Positions 47,025 through 60,467 are shown, numbered from the stretch's first letter. The stretch: DNA of 64,000 nt from Owenia fusiformis (GCA_903813345.2 CAIIXF020000008.1:30258005-30322004); one strand, 5' to 3'. Notes: generated from the sequence alone by a model not told the origin. Translations and numbers: made by a program.

Positions 47025-47959
47025 CTATTGTCCATGTTACATGCAAAGGCCAGGGCAAAAATTATAAAAGCAAAAATAGAAATGTTTGAAAGCATCAATG
47101 TTGTTTTGTTTAGATAACAGACTATAAAATTGTAAAAATTGATGATATCAACAGTTTATGATGGTATAACTATGATTTCTGTCACGATTGCACCAGTTGA
47201 GCTGCATGGAGAGATGTCATTGGCACGTTGAATGAGAAAAAGGGGCCTGGGGAGAACGTAATTATTGGAAAATCCCAAACAGAAGGACTCAAAGCGACGA
47301 TAAAACGGAACGAGACTATCTACCGATGTTCCATATTCAGAATGTTGATTTCTCTTGCAAAAGCTGAATATCTGTGGTTCCTACAGCTATCGACCGTGGC
47401 CCTTTAAAGACAAGCGTACACGAAACATGTACACATTTGCCACACTTAATATAAGTTACACGCTGCAGATACATTGATTCAAACATTGATAAAAACTTCC
47501 TGTCGAAGTGCACGTTCTCAACAAAGTGATCACTGAACTAGTGCGTGTATCATAGATGCAGTTTATAACAGCGAATCATCATTAGTTTAATGGAATCTAA
47601 CTTTTTGGGGTTTCCCGTCTTGTTCATATCCACATTATAAGGTTGGTTAAACTTAACATCACATTTAATTCTGTTCAAATGAAATGAGAACAAAATTTGA
47701 TCCGTTTGGCTCTAAACACCAGATAAAAGAACAAAGAAATTTCTTCAAAATTTAATTTCAAAATCGTCATAATATATTTATGACTTATTCATGAGTAGTT
47801 TCTTCCTTGTACATGGTCAACATAATACGGACACTTTGTAACTCCAGCTAGGAGTTAGATTAATTTGAAAATCTTCATAAAAGCATGTATGACCTTTACC
47901 TCTTACCTATAAGATTTCCATAACTGGAAACATTTCAATACCCGAAAACATTATTTCAC

Positions 47960-48202
47960 CTGTGTAAAAAAATATGGTGTACCGTGGAATGTGGTCCTAA
48001 GTTTGTATCGATACCTATACCCTGTCCAAACTGTGTCTTAACGAATACGCCGGATAAAGTATATTACGCAAAAGAAAGTATTGTCCAGCGTGAAAATTTG
48101 TTTGTTCGACACCCATGCCCAAAATGTACAAAACGTTCAAAATTGATCAGCTATCTGTGTAGATGTTTGGGAACACGGAAATCAATCCTGGGACAATATT
48201 AA
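47960..48202 (+). pseudogene. possible zinc-ribbon-like coding fragment
   Basis: A plus-strand frame reads IPCPNC, then HPCPKC, then YLCRC before a stop. Paired CPxC motifs resemble the cysteine block near the end of invertebrate ROCO/COR-type proteins. No upstream exons, start or splice context could be found, so it is likely a relic. Confidence 0.25.
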
Positions 48203-48592
48203 TTTTTCTATCGCACTCTAGGTCTATGTTCTACACCGCATGTATTCGGTGACCTTGTTGGGTAATCCTGATCTGACAGATTGGGCCGAGGTAGGTGTAA
48301 ATATAAACTTGGACGATATTTAAGAGAACATGTTTTTAAAAGAACAAGTACTTAAACGTGTGATATTATGATCCCCAAAGTCAATTTTTCCAGCGACCTA
48401 AGTACAATTATTTTCCTACTAGTACCACTATAATTAATTCTATGTCCACATACAAGTTATCCCAAAAATGTAGAATCTTACTAGCTTACCTATTAATTGG
48501 AAATTCTCAAATATTCAAAACATATGCTTACATGATTTTTTGTTAAAATAATAGTGTAATTCATTCATGCTAACATGATAACTGTAGCGATA

Positions 48593-48646
48593 CATGGTAT
48601 AATGGACCTTTTTGTATTTTATTACATATAGATGGCAGGAGGAGGG
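48593..48646. repeat. second copy of a 54-bp arginase 3' UTR segment
   Basis: All 54 bases equal 50761-50814, which holds the arginase AATAAA. The sequences diverge completely on both sides. The 2.1 kb between the copies shows no gene and no clear inverted ends. Confidence 0.85.
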
Positions 48647-50785
48647 TGATATTACGCACTATACCAGTATATGCAGGCTCGTCCCAAAATTGAATTTTTC
48701 GGTTTTAATATCACCTGTTAAAGATGTTGATTTAAGAGCAAAAAAGGCTCCAAAACTTAATGAAATATGTAGTTTGGATGTTCATTTATGTCTGTGGATT
48801 ATATTTTATACCACAAACACTTTATAAATACCTGAAAATTGCAATAAAAGTGCCCAAAAATTGTTGTTTCGAAATTCCCCATTTTTCCTGTATCGCGCTA
48901 GTCACGTGACCATAACGCGTAGCAGTCAATGTACAGATATTACAGTACATATAATATGTTCAATATGCCAAACATCAGCCATTCTGATTCCCGGGTTCTG
49001 GGAAATGACTATATAAATCGGCGAGAGGGTGTAATTTGAATGAAGACAATTTAAGGAGGGGGAATGTGTGCAAGTATGGCAGTAAGAGAGCAGATATGGG
49101 GACTTTAACAAGAACTATGACGGAGAATCAACTAAAAATGTGAGTTCTGGAATGAAGACCCGTTGCCATTGACTGAAGATTCCAGCGATCCTATTATCAT
49201 ACTTAGTTTGAATCTAGACGCGGAAAACAGATTATGAAAACAGGTTTTCTGCAAAGTTATCAAATTTAGAAGATATGGATCTTGTTTTTGAGTGGCTTAA
49301 CAAGCATTTAGATACCAGACTTGGCGCTATCTCTTGTCAAATACATGCACTGGACTTGCAGTAAATTGGCCATTGCAAATTGCAAAATCAGATCGTCAAA
49401 TTAATCGCTTCGTTTTTAAACCTACGCTTCATATCTTCTTCCAAAACTTTAGGATTCGATAGAGATAAGTTATAACTTGTACAGAAAAAAATGGCAGATC
49501 CTACCTTAATTTAGAATCGCTGATTTCTCTGGACAAATTCCGAGAAGAAATTGTTCAACATCGCGATCACTCCAGACAACATGTCGCGTGCGTGTCACTC
49601 TGAACTCACGTGATAAAATACGGCATCTTGATTGGTTACTACTCGTGTTGTCATGACGTGAAAGCAGTAGTAAACACTGAATATGTTAATGAACTGCCAT
49701 ATATGGAACAATTGTCTTTCTGATTGGTTAACTTTACACGCCTCCTAAATGAATATAGTAGTCGTAGTAAATGATTCATTGATAACTCTGAAAGTGGGCG
49801 TGACCAGCTTCATTTTGACACCAAATTCAAGATGTTTCAAATCAAAATGGCCTCGCAAGACGAGGGTGAAATATCAGTAATTTGATACTGATATGGTCTA
49901 CGATAGATCAAAATTGACTGCCCCGCGTCACATGTCACGTGAGCCTATATTTGTTGAAAAATGAAAGAGATAGTGACACTTTTTAATCTTAAGTTTATAC
50001 CAATATTACAAACACATATCTATTTTTTTCATTATATATTTATTTCTTCATAATACATACATTTGTTTTATACTACATTGATTTATTTTTGCAAAACCTT
50101 TGCTATTAGATCTTTAAAGTATCACTACTGTTATCATTCTGTAGACCTGGTATGTAAAGAAGTTATTCACCAGGAGAGATTTGGTATGGGTAATATCACA
50201 AGGATGATATGAATATTTCCCGAGGGGAACGCATTGAAAATTATTCATATCATCCCGACAAGTGAATTTTGAAAGAACGAAAAATGTTAAAAAATGAAAA
50301 TTAAAATTTTTTTGAAGAAATGAAATAAAATGTAATATTGTAATATATTATACGTAATATTAATTTATTATTCTATTGATTACCAGTTTAATGGTAATAA
50401 ACGTATAACACATTTACATCGAAATGCATGAAGCGCAGTTGTCAATGGTCACATCATATCGTCCTCTTGTGCATTGTTTTTATCAGATTCAAATTACTGA
50501 ATTTAGTTTGGCATAGAACCGAGAGTGCAAAATGTCCAACAGATACGAATGTCCCAACTGGTAATCGAATGTTCGTTGAGCCCGAAATATTTTTTCTATT
50601 TCGGTTTTACTGAAAATGAACCTTTAAGGGGCCCCTTTTCAAAAGGCAATCCAGTTTCTTTTAAATATATGTGCCTTAGCTTTCGGAAAATTGGCCTAAA
50701 TTATTGAAAAGATGGTTCGACATCCTATATTTTATATTTTAAAAACCAATGATTCGAAATCATGGTATAATGGACCTTTTTGTAT

Positions 50786-50791
50786 TTTATT
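50786..50791 (-). terminator. polyadenylation signal of arginase
   Basis: AATAAA on the minus strand, about 65 nt downstream of the arginase stop codon. It lies inside a 54-bp sequence that occurs again, perfectly, at 48593-48646. Confidence 0.6.
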
Positions 50792-50856
50792 ACATATAGA
50801 TGGCAGGAGGAGGGACATTTTCAACTGAGACATCTCACACTTCGAAGCCGGGATTC

Positions 50857-53800
50857 TCATATATGAACTTTTTTCTTTTCGTTCATTGTCCGAGAAGGAG
50901 ACAAGATCTTCCTTGGTTTCTCTGGGATGGGAAGTTTGTAATTTGGGTCAACGTTTCCCCGACGCCTCTTCCCGAAGCAAGCCTGGATAATCTCAGACGC
51001 TGTAAATATCGTCAAGTTTTGATCCCTCTTTGTTCCGATCAACGGGTTCACTTCAACCAGATCTATATGATGGAGCAACCCTGAAAATATCCGTCAATCA
51101 TATGAATTTCGTTTTTAAATGTATAAAGCTGCCTTCATTATAAAACATGAAAACCAAATTCTAAGTTAGACAAGTCACTTGAAAATATGAAGTTCATTAT
51201 AAATGGATTAATTGATTAAAGACTTTTATTAGTACTTTTAAATAACACTTAAATACTTTGAAAGTAGCTTTTTACTTTTACTTACTGAAAATTATTATTT
51301 AGCTAACATAAGGCAAAGACTACAAAGAGAATACTCCTATATGAAAATCTACAGGGGCCTTCATGATTATGATTTTCAGATGACTACGGGGGCCTATATG
51401 TTACAAAGTCGGGGGCCTGTATTAAATGAAGGCCAATGCATCTACGGTGGCCTATACTTGCTTACCTGTCTGTGCAAGTTCCTCGGCAATATACATCCCC
51501 TCCCTAATAGTAAGTCCTCCTGGAACTATGACAAAGACACATAATTATCAGTTGCTAAAATACTTTTTTTCCACCACATCATCAAATCAGGTTTACCAAA
51601 CATATAGGCTGCACCTTGATATTAACTATACGATACATGCTTCAAGTTTTTTTATAGACAATAAGTAATTGAATTGTGTAGACTTTAAGAACACAGTCAT
51701 ATTTTCAAACCACCGTGTTGGTATACTCTGACCGGATAATACGAAAATTCCCCGAGGTGCACATTTTAAATTGTTTACCTGGTGTTCCAGTGCTGGGTGA
51801 GATAGCAGGGTCCAATGAGTCGATGTCATAACTGAGATGCATTGGCCTGTCCATACTGGAATGAACAAGTCAAGACAATAAGATACAAGACAAGTCCAAT
51901 GTAAACAACTTATGGCGAGAATATTCAAGTCAAGTCAACAATTGCATTGACAATTCCAAACGATAATGATAAGTCAAGAATATAAAATTCAAGTCAAGAA
52001 GATGTAAGTCAAGAAAAAACACATCAAGATGAGAATATACAAGTCAAGAGAAGAATAAACAAGTCAAGAAAGAATAAACAAGTCAAGATAAAATAAAAGA
52101 AGTGAGACAAGATTAAAAAGCATGAATATACTGGTCACTCGTATATACACACTCGTGGTATACACATTCGTCACTCGTGGCACAAGTCACTTGTGGTATA
52201 CACACATGTCAAGAAGATATTAATCAGGTCAATAATGTACAAATTATTTTTAACATGCCAAAACAAGAATAAACAAGTCAAACCAAGAATAAAGTCAATC
52301 AAAGTCGAGATTAAACAAGTCAGGAATATACAAGTTATACATATAGAGGTCGGATCGTCATGTAAAAGTATAAATCATTTGCGGTTCGAATTCATGACTC
52401 ATATGCTTAGGAACAAGCTCTATAGAAAGATGGAACTTTGTGGTTTACAAATGGACAAACAACCGCTGTCACCTTTCTTTGAATCTAATGACTAATCACT
52501 ACGCGGTTAATATTCTTACTTTGGGTTAACGGCTTCAATAGACTTCTTTAGGACGTACTCTATTCCAAAGTGGTCAATCTCGTGTGTCGTGTAACAGCTT
52601 ATACCAAGCTTCTCAATAATGTGTCTGCAAAATGAAATAATGATGGCAAACATTTTACAGCTTTTTCAACTGAGTTAATTACTTGAGCCAAATACAGAAC
52701 GTATATATTGTACGAGAAAGCCCCTATTTCATCAGGAGACAAAAAACGTTGTATTAAATGCTTAATGTATCACAAGATAGCACCACATCCCCCTTCCCCC
52801 ATTTGATATCTATCCTGAGTTCATCCATCGAATGGAAAAACTGCACGCTTATGACGTCACATACCTCTCGCCTGGATCCAAATCCCTCAGACCAATGTAA
52901 GCGATGTCTTTGGCAGAAATACTGGAAAAGAGTGTATTTCATTTAAAAACGTCAATAAGTGTAAGGACAATAACAGATGGTCCATGTCGCACATGAGGTC
53001 AATGATATTTAACAAAGAAAGTCCATGTGAAAAGAGGTCAAAGTCATAAAAAGGTGAAGGTCGTCACAGAGAAGATCAATGAATGGAGGTCAATGTTAAT
53101 TGGCAAAAGAGAAAATCTTTGTTATGATATTGATAAGAAAGTGCATGTTTCAAAGGTCTAATCCACACGAGAGGACAATCTCATATGAAACTTCATTTTA
53201 ACGTTCAAATGTTTATTCAGTTCATTTTTTTCCCTTTTAATACCGCTTAAATGCTTACCAAGGTTGGATCCAGTCAAAATCTACAATGTCCGGAATGTAT
53301 TCTTGTAGCTCATGTACAACGAATGATAGACACATGCCGTGTACGTTCCCAGTCGCTGACGTTAGAGGGGTATTAATGTCTGCGTGCGCATCGACCCATA
53401 TAAGGCATACATTTTCCTCTGCCTGACAGTGCCCGTGCACAGTACCTATTGAGAGACTATGATCGCCACCTATCGTCAGCCCACAATGTCCAGCTGATAT
53501 GATATCTTTGACTGCTTCTGAGACCTGGAAAAGTGAAAAAAAGTTTCTAAAAAGCCTATGGTGTACGTCCTGGTAACTCTTAAATAATTACGAGTGAACG
53601 GTTCCAGTCTACCCCCATAAATGTGGGGTTGATTTGGCGTTTTTTCTTATATTTTATCATTCTTGTGCCAGATCACTAAAATATTAAAAAATAAGAAAAA
53701 ACGCCAATTCGAGCCCACATTTATTGGGGTATTCCAGTCTAGATGTTCAAATAAATTAGCTGGGGTACTTTAACCGGTGGTTCAGTTTTACGTTCTAGGT

Positions 53801-56800
53801 CGTTTTTAACTTTTGCATACAAGAAAAAACACGATAACGAAAGAAAGAGGCATACTCCGAAAATACACGTACTTTCCTTCGACAATGCATTCACCCAGTT
53901 TACGCTGATTGAGGTATAGCCCCCACGCCTGAGTACTGAAGCCCTTTTCCCAAAGCTCTAAGAAGAGTCAAAACCAGCATATGAGTGGATGACCCCTTAA
54001 TCCTCACCTGATATGCTCCTTGGCCAACGCTGCGTGGGTTCTTAACTATATCCGGAGGGTCATGAAAGATGTGATCAAACTTCAGGTCGCCGTAATCGTG
54101 AACATTAAAACCTGAAATATAGTTATTGAAATGTAGTTAAAACTAGGCCCTTGTATCACTACATGTACTAAGCTTGGTCAAATCTGGGTCACATGACACA
54201 ACGGAGCAGGCGGTATTCACCTGTTGTATGCATGTCATAAGAGACGCTCAATCTATATGTCGGTTTCAATTACATTCGGCTCTGGGGCTATCAAGTACCA
54301 ACATTGTAAAATATTCGTTACAAACACTGGCTAATGCGCTTTACATACATAGGCTCACATACCAAAAAATTAATTTCAATTTCTATTTTCATTAACCAAA
54401 TTTTATAAATGACGTTCTGTATTGACGTTGTGTAGTAGCCCTTTTGGTTTTGTGTTCTAGAAAAACACGACGCTTTAAAAAAGACGACTAGCTGAATGTT
54501 CGATTCGTGTCAGTTTGATTAATTATCTTATTTTTGTTGTTCATTCAGTATCGGTTATATCAATACTTTGTTAATGAACTTTGAAAAGAAATTTTTAGTC
54601 AAAATCTAGACCATAATCCACATAGTTTTCAGCAAAGCCCGAAAAAGCATAACCTCTACGTCAGTTTCTCAGTGTAAATGATATAGACGTATTGAGCCGA
54701 TTGGGTTGATTGGTGGTTGCATGCGTAAGACTGGGATGTCACGAAGAGTGCAGCAGGGGTTGAGCCCCTTCTCGACGATTCGATTGGTTAGAAACAATAA
54801 TGTATTAAGAGAAATGAGTACTGATAAATTACAAGAGAACGCAGAAACAAACAACTTCAAGGGCAAAAGGGGAATGTCTCAAAACAACAATTTGTCATAA
54901 TTACTACAAGTAAATAACAAAAATGCCTGATACTTTAAGGTGAAGGAGAAGTAAAGCAAAGGTACAAAAAATGGCAGCCGTATATTTTGGGATGAAGACA
55001 CATGGTTTCAAAATCTGTTTACCTTGTATATGAATTGTATGTCTTGACGAAAGAAACGTGTCAAAGTTAACATCACTTTGACTATGCAGCTCCCATTCAT
55101 AGTTATGAAAAGTGCATTGAATGTGATGTTTTCTTTGACGTGTCTCTTTAGTCAGGAAATGCAATATAAGGAAAACATTAACAAAATCTTGTGACTTTAT
55201 CAAAAAAAAATATGGCTTTCATTTTTTGTACTTTTAATTATACTTTTATGTCACCTTAAGGCAAAATTTTAAAATTGAACTTCAATAATGAAATTTGATT
55301 AGTTTAAATTGATCATCATGGTTAGTCTTTTCAAAAATTAACCAGTCAAAATGATATTTTTCATATTTACATTTTGGTATCATCCCGCTGCATCCCGGGA
55401 CATAGTGACCGTTTGATCGAAAGCGTTTGCTCTGAAACTTGTTTACAACTTCTTTAATTAATTAACCATTGCCCATGGGATAAAGGTTTGCTCGATGTGT
55501 CAGCAAAAAGACATGCCATGACTGGACTGGACGGGTCCATATTCCAAAGTGACAAAGTGTGCATCCCGATATTCTCACCCCCCCCCCCCCCCCCGACACA
55601 CAACACATTCAGTTAAAGGGATATCGTTAGAAGGCAATTGCAACTTCTCATCGATCCTAGTATTAGTGTAACCGTACTTTTAAATATACCCCAACTTCTT
55701 TTCATCAGTGCTTACCCATGTACCCCGAAGTGTACAAACCCATGTACCCAAATTTATAATCATCCAAAAGGCAGCTGTACTACATATTATGTACCCCAAA
55801 GTGTACTAACCCATGTACCCCAACTTTTAATTGCGGATTCAAGTATCTCTTTAGATAAGCGCAGTTGTACTCACCCGTGTACCCTTACTTCCCATCATCC
55901 ATAATGCATTAAGTACTTACCCATGTACCCAAACTTTAATCATCGGAATATCTGCAGTTGTACTTACCCATGTACCCCAACTTCTGGACGATCCCGGCAT
56001 CTCTTAGGGCAGCTGGACCGTGTTCCACTCCTCCTCGGGACTAGAATAAAACAAGAAGCCTATGAATCTAGTTTAGCAAATCTAAACATACTCGCAGATT
56101 CTATCCTGGCCCCTACAGGTCTACAGTGAGTTTGTACCCGGGTTTGTACGCGGTATCATCAATCGACGAGGATCCTCACTTGCATCTGCTTAATTATGCA
56201 TAATCGTAAAAGGCTTATGAAAGACGAGGGATGATATGGGAATCAGTTTTTCAAAATAAATCATCTTCTATATAAACAATGTTTTGCTCTCAACATTTCA
56301 TATTTTATGCCAACATGTACTAACTTCAACAGATGGACTTTATTTCAGGGAATTTAGGAATCCTTTGAATCTAAGGTTTACCTAGCAAAAACTGGAAGAG
56401 GTGGTCGTCTCTTTTTCATTATTAATGAATTTGGACATTTCTGCATCTTTAATCTTCAATAAGACTTCCACGTTCAGTTAGATTTCTCAATTATTTTCAG
56501 AAAATAAACTTGGAATATTAACGGTAACATCACTGTTGTCTTTGTTTCCACTTTAACGCCACCCCTCTCCCCCTCCTATTAACAACAGATTGTGGTTTAC
56601 ACCATAACACCTGTTGAAACTAATCAATTGTACAATATGGGAAATAAAGGAAATTTTAATTAATCGCATTTATGCTGGTTGACTATAACTCTCTTTCTAA
56701 GTAAACCTAAAATACTTTTGATTCATAATACGCACGACGCAACTAGCAGCGACTATAAGCCATTATTGTAAAGCCTGAAACTCGTTCCTTTGGTATTGAA

Positions 56801-58027
56801 TATATTGTCTTTGATAGGTGCCAATATTTTTATATTGTGTTTCAAGATCCTGAACACCCCCCCCCCCAAATCAAAATATGTCCAGTAAAAGAAAATATTA
56901 TCTGTGTGTCCAATATAAGAAAAGATGCATCACTTCTTGTGATTTTATCACAGTCTACTGTTAGAAGCACATTTTCAAATAAAAGTAAATGTTCAAAGTT
57001 TATAAACACATTTTGAAACCACCGTTTTAGATATGATTTTACATGTAGATTTCAAATATGATATCACTTTGGCTGAATTTTTAATAACAAATCAAGATTA
57101 TTTCTACTCGAATAAAGTCTATTGTGGTGTTATTTATGTACAGGAATAGGATGAGAATTTTGGCCTCTTACAAACAAATAAAAAACAAACACCTCCTGCT
57201 ATAATCTGATGATTGAGTTTTGATGTATATATAGTACTATGATAGAAATCCCATATCTTGAGCTATAATTAGTTTGTGAACATCTCTTCGTTTGTCACTA
57301 TCAAAGAAGCCACAATACAACTGACTGTCGAGTCGTTTATCATCCATCCCATTTAGCTGTCACTGGGACCTGGCACATCTTGGATATTTATAGCATGTTT
57401 ATAGTTAATATCCAGTTTCGTGAGTCAAAGTATGTTTTTACCTTGATATTTTACTTGACACGGGTATGAGCACTTGGCATTTAATCGGGAGGTTGTGGGT
57501 TCGATTCCCATCAAGGTGGAATGACTTTTTCACATCAGCCCTTAGCATAGGATTTGACCCTATATTTTCAGTTTAACTATGGGCATAATATATAATTGAG
57601 AGCCCATGGGTTAACGTATCAAAGATTCTTTTTCACATCAGCCCTTAGCATAGGATTTGACCCTATATTTTCAGTTTAACTATGGGCATAATATATATAT
57701 TGAGAGCCCATGGGTTAACGTATCAAAGATACCCCCCCCCCCCTTGGTGACAATACCAGAGGCTAACAAGATGGAAAGTGCATGTTTCGGTGTTAACAGT
57801 TTCTTTCTCTCTATTAATTTTGCCAAACTATCAATCATTTAGATTTCTTCTGAATAATATGAAAATGCTTATGCTTAAACAAAACCTACCTGTCCAGCAG
57901 CGAATGGAACTCCGAGAAACCCTATGTCTTTTGAGCTGTATTTAGTTTGTAAACATCTCTTTGTTTGTTTATCGAAAGTATTTTTCAAATGTTTGCTGAA
58001 TAAATTGACGCATTTTTTAGTGGCCAT
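50857..58027 (-). CDS. arginase, probably mitochondrial, nine exons, complete
   Basis: Manganese enzyme that hydrolyses L-arginine to ornithine and urea. Exons (minus strand): 58027-57890, 56040-55968, 54111-54008, 53524-53259, 52921-52865, 52624-52520, 51855-51779, 51525-51466, 51080-50857. They join in frame to 1104 nt, or 367 residues. Metal ligands are all visible: GGDHS and DAHAD in exon 4 and DIDSLDP in exon 7. Substrate-loop residues appear in NTPLTSATGNVHG (T where vertebrate enzymes usually have S before GN), GLRDLDPGE and EVNP. The start is the first ATG before a conserved IGFLGVPFAAGQ block. About 30 basic, almost acid-free residues precede that block, so I infer a mitochondrial leader as in arginase 2-like enzymes. 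The C-terminus carries a lysine-rich tail of about 25 residues. Family assignment is very secure; localisation is inference. Confidence 0.95.
51865..52340. repeat. imperfect AAGTCAAGA-type simple repeat in arginase intron 6
   Basis: Many irregularly spaced copies of CAAGTCAAGA and variants, often followed by ATAAA or ATA, occur across the intron between the exons ending at 52520 and starting at 51855. No coding content is visible. Confidence 0.7.
53610..53731. mobile_element. 122-bp MITE with 8-bp target duplication
   Basis: Inverted ends TACCCCCATAAATGTGGG and its near-complement, with matching internal arms. The element is flanked by direct repeats TTCCAGTC at 53602-53609 and 53732-53739. 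It lies in arginase intron 3. The 8-bp duplication suggests hAT mobilisation, but the family is inferred. Confidence 0.75.
55710..55985 (-). repeat. tandem array derived from the arginase exon 2 splice donor
   Basis: The end of exon 2 and its donor (minus strand GGTACATGG then GTAAGT, cut after 55968) recurs five more times downstream in intron 2, with donor-like GT at about 55920, 55874, 55810, 55739 and 55715. The donor hexamers are GTAAGT, GTGAGT, GTTAGT, GTTTGT and GTAAGC. Unit spacing is irregular, about 25-70 bp. Use of any distal donor would add an in-frame TAA within the first added unit, so the copies look like decoys rather than productive alternatives. Confidence 0.8.
57465..57731 (+). 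repeat. tRNA-like SINE remnant followed by a tandem duplication of about 100 bp
   Basis: A B-box-like GGTTCGATTCC lies at about 57497-57507, in a tRNA-like context without a convincing cloverleaf. Right after it, a unit of about 100 bp starting TTTTTCACATCAGCCC occurs twice (about 57529-57628 and 57629-57730). The two copies differ by a few bases only. Located in arginase intron 1. Confidence 0.5.
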
Positions 58028-58096
58028 TTTTCCAATCCAGCAGAGTTTTAACTTTATCCAATTGTTAATGTTCGGGCCATTCTAAATGTCTAAGCG

Positions 58097-58107
58097 TATT
58101 ATATATA
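58097..58107 (-). promoter_or_regulatory. candidate TATA box of arginase
   Basis: The minus strand reads TATATATAATA here, 70-80 nt upstream of the arginase ATG. This is the right distance for a TATA box serving a short 5' UTR. The surrounding DNA is AT-rich, so chance occurrence is possible. Confidence 0.4.
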
Positions 58108-58760
58108 GCATGAACTCTGTTAAGTACAGAGATGAGATTATATATTATCCGAGAGATAAACAGCTGATTTAACACGACGAAGTGTCAACGTATAACATGG
58201 ATTTGCTCCCCGCTGCGCTCATTCGAAATCGAGGCTGACTTCTGGGTATTGTAAGTTAAAAATATGCCGACGTATTTTTCTATGGATTTTTTCATGGCAG
58301 CCCGAAAATGAAATCGATATTTGCTTCAGCTTTCAAAATGAGATCGTTTTAAGGGACGTTTCGTCGACCCCTGACCGTTTTGGTCTGAGCCAAGTAAAAT
58401 TGAAAATTGGCCAACTATGTGTTTTTCTAGTGTTCAGTGGCGGATTCAGGTTAGGGGGGGGGGACTTTTGTCTGACCATTCCATAAAATAGTAAAGTCGA
58501 AGGTGCATATTGTCTCAGTTAATCTCATATTTTTAAGTGACGTCTCGCCCTCAGTTGTTAGAAGACCAATGCTTCATTCTGACAAATTAAACAGTGGTGG
58601 ATCCGGGGAGGGGCATGCTAGTGGGCCCAGGAAAAGAAATTTAGTTTTTGGGCCCAAAAATTTTGTAGGGCCTCAATAAATTGGGCCTTTTGGGCATAAT
58701 TTGGCCTTTTAGGCCTTTATTGGGCCAATTTATCGAAAAATGGGCATTCATTTTTCAAAA

Positions 58761-59303
58761 TACTTAATATTTATCATATTCACACAATCCAAACTGTTTC
58801 ATTCATGAAAAAAGTTATAAGCAAATCTGTACAGTTCCCTTCAAAATTATACGATCACTATTTCAAAACTAGAGAAAACATACATCAACGTATAACTCGA
58901 TTTGGTCATAACTTAGATATTCCTAAACATAGAACCAGAATTGGTGAAAATTCTATTAAGGTCCATGGTTCATATATATGGAATTCCCTCAATGAAGATA
59001 TTAGAAATAAACCATTAAATTCACTCATATCTCGTTTGAAAATTGACCTCCTGAGTACAGAGTAACCAAAACATTTATTTCATTTCTTTATTGTCTCATA
59101 TTATTGTATTTGTATATTGTATTTATATTATATTATTGTATTGACCTATGTACCACTTTAAATGTTCACAGTTTATCATGTTTATTGTAAATTTAATTAT
59201 GGGCAGTCATACACCCCCTGGGGTGTCATAGCCTGTATAATGTTGTAATTTTTGTAATGAAAACTGAAATAAATTATTTTGAAATTGAATTGAATTGAAT
59301 TGA
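58761..59303 (+). mobile_element. 5'-truncated LINE
   Basis: A frame at 58805-59065 encodes the C-terminal end of a LINE reverse transcriptase ORF, including KVHGSYIWNSLNEDIRNKP, the usual W-N-S-L-P/N-x2-I-R pattern. A 3' UTR of about 240 bp ends in GAATT repeats. It inserted into a G-tract-rich element whose GGGCCC sequence resumes after 59303. Confidence 0.75.
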
Positions 59304-60467
59304 AAACGTGGGCCCAATTTTGGGGGGGGGGGGTGTATAGAGGGTCTTGGAAATGCATATACAATATTTTTCAGCTCTCTTATACCATATACAATATTTT
59401 TTCACCATATACAATATTTTTCACAGCTCTTATACCATATACGATATTTTAGGTGAAATACAATATACGATAATTTTGAAACTGCTTTTGATTAAAGTTT
59501 GGATATTTATAAGGAAATAATATTATATTAGGAGAGAATCCATGTACTAAAGTAAATGTATTATTATAAGGCAACTATAGACTCCACATAAATACCGCAA
59601 TGATTTCATTTATTTCATTATGAATTAGACACCATTCGGGTACATCAGCATCAGAAAAGCTGTGACCACATTTTATTTTCAGGTAAACAAGTTGATTTAA
59701 AACACATTTATGATATAAGATTCATGACTTCTCTTTAGTGATTTAGCTACCTACTTTGACCAAAAAAAACTAACTATGACATTGCTGCATTGCTAAAGCT
59801 ATTAGCCCATTACCTGTAAAAGTACCATAAATATATTCAAAATTAGCACAAAACCTGCATCATTGGAATGGGTGGAACCCAGTGCTCCTCTTTCTTATGA
59901 CCTATACTTTCCCATGACTTATTTAAATGTCCTTCATAGTGAGCCAGGGAAAAAAATTCTTGAAACATAATTGATGCAAAATTGAGAATGTTGAATAAAA
60001 GATTCATCATGTGTTCTATGAAAATAAAGTTTGCTGAGGAAAATATTTATCAGATAGATAATGAAGATTCACAATGCACAATAATTTTGTAAAGCAGTTA
60101 CCTGGAAAATATTAAGTAAGTATTTAAAACAGTTTCAGAAATAAAGGACTTCACAAACTTCCATGTAGATAATTCATTTTTGATTGGACTCGAGTCTGGA
60201 AACTAGAGTTTGAAATAAAGGCAAGATGAGACTTGATTGTTTAAACATTTGAAACATGAGACACTTCGGGGTTTCAGATAAGGCAGCCTCAAAGACAGTA
60301 TAAGTTAAACAAAGGTGTGTCAAAATAAAGCAAATTTCCATGAAGGTCAAACCACATGTTTCACAAATGATTTCAAGGCAAAGATGTATTGATGAGAATG
60401 AAAACTACTCTATGTAACTAGAAATAACTTTCTTTTAAAGGACCACGGACGGTATCGCAACAGATTT

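Larger units (their letters stand above)
46965..50760. other. intergenic region between arginase and gene A
   Basis: Apart from the gene A TATA box, the cysteine-motif fragment near 48.0-48.2 kb and the 54-bp repeat, I see no gene or named repeat. Numerous short frames have no family resemblance and no splice context. Confidence 0.5.

Noticed and set aside
57480-57520. tRNA-like segment
   Set aside because: A B box is present but I could not fold acceptor and anticodon arms, so it is listed as a SINE remnant and not a tRNA gene.
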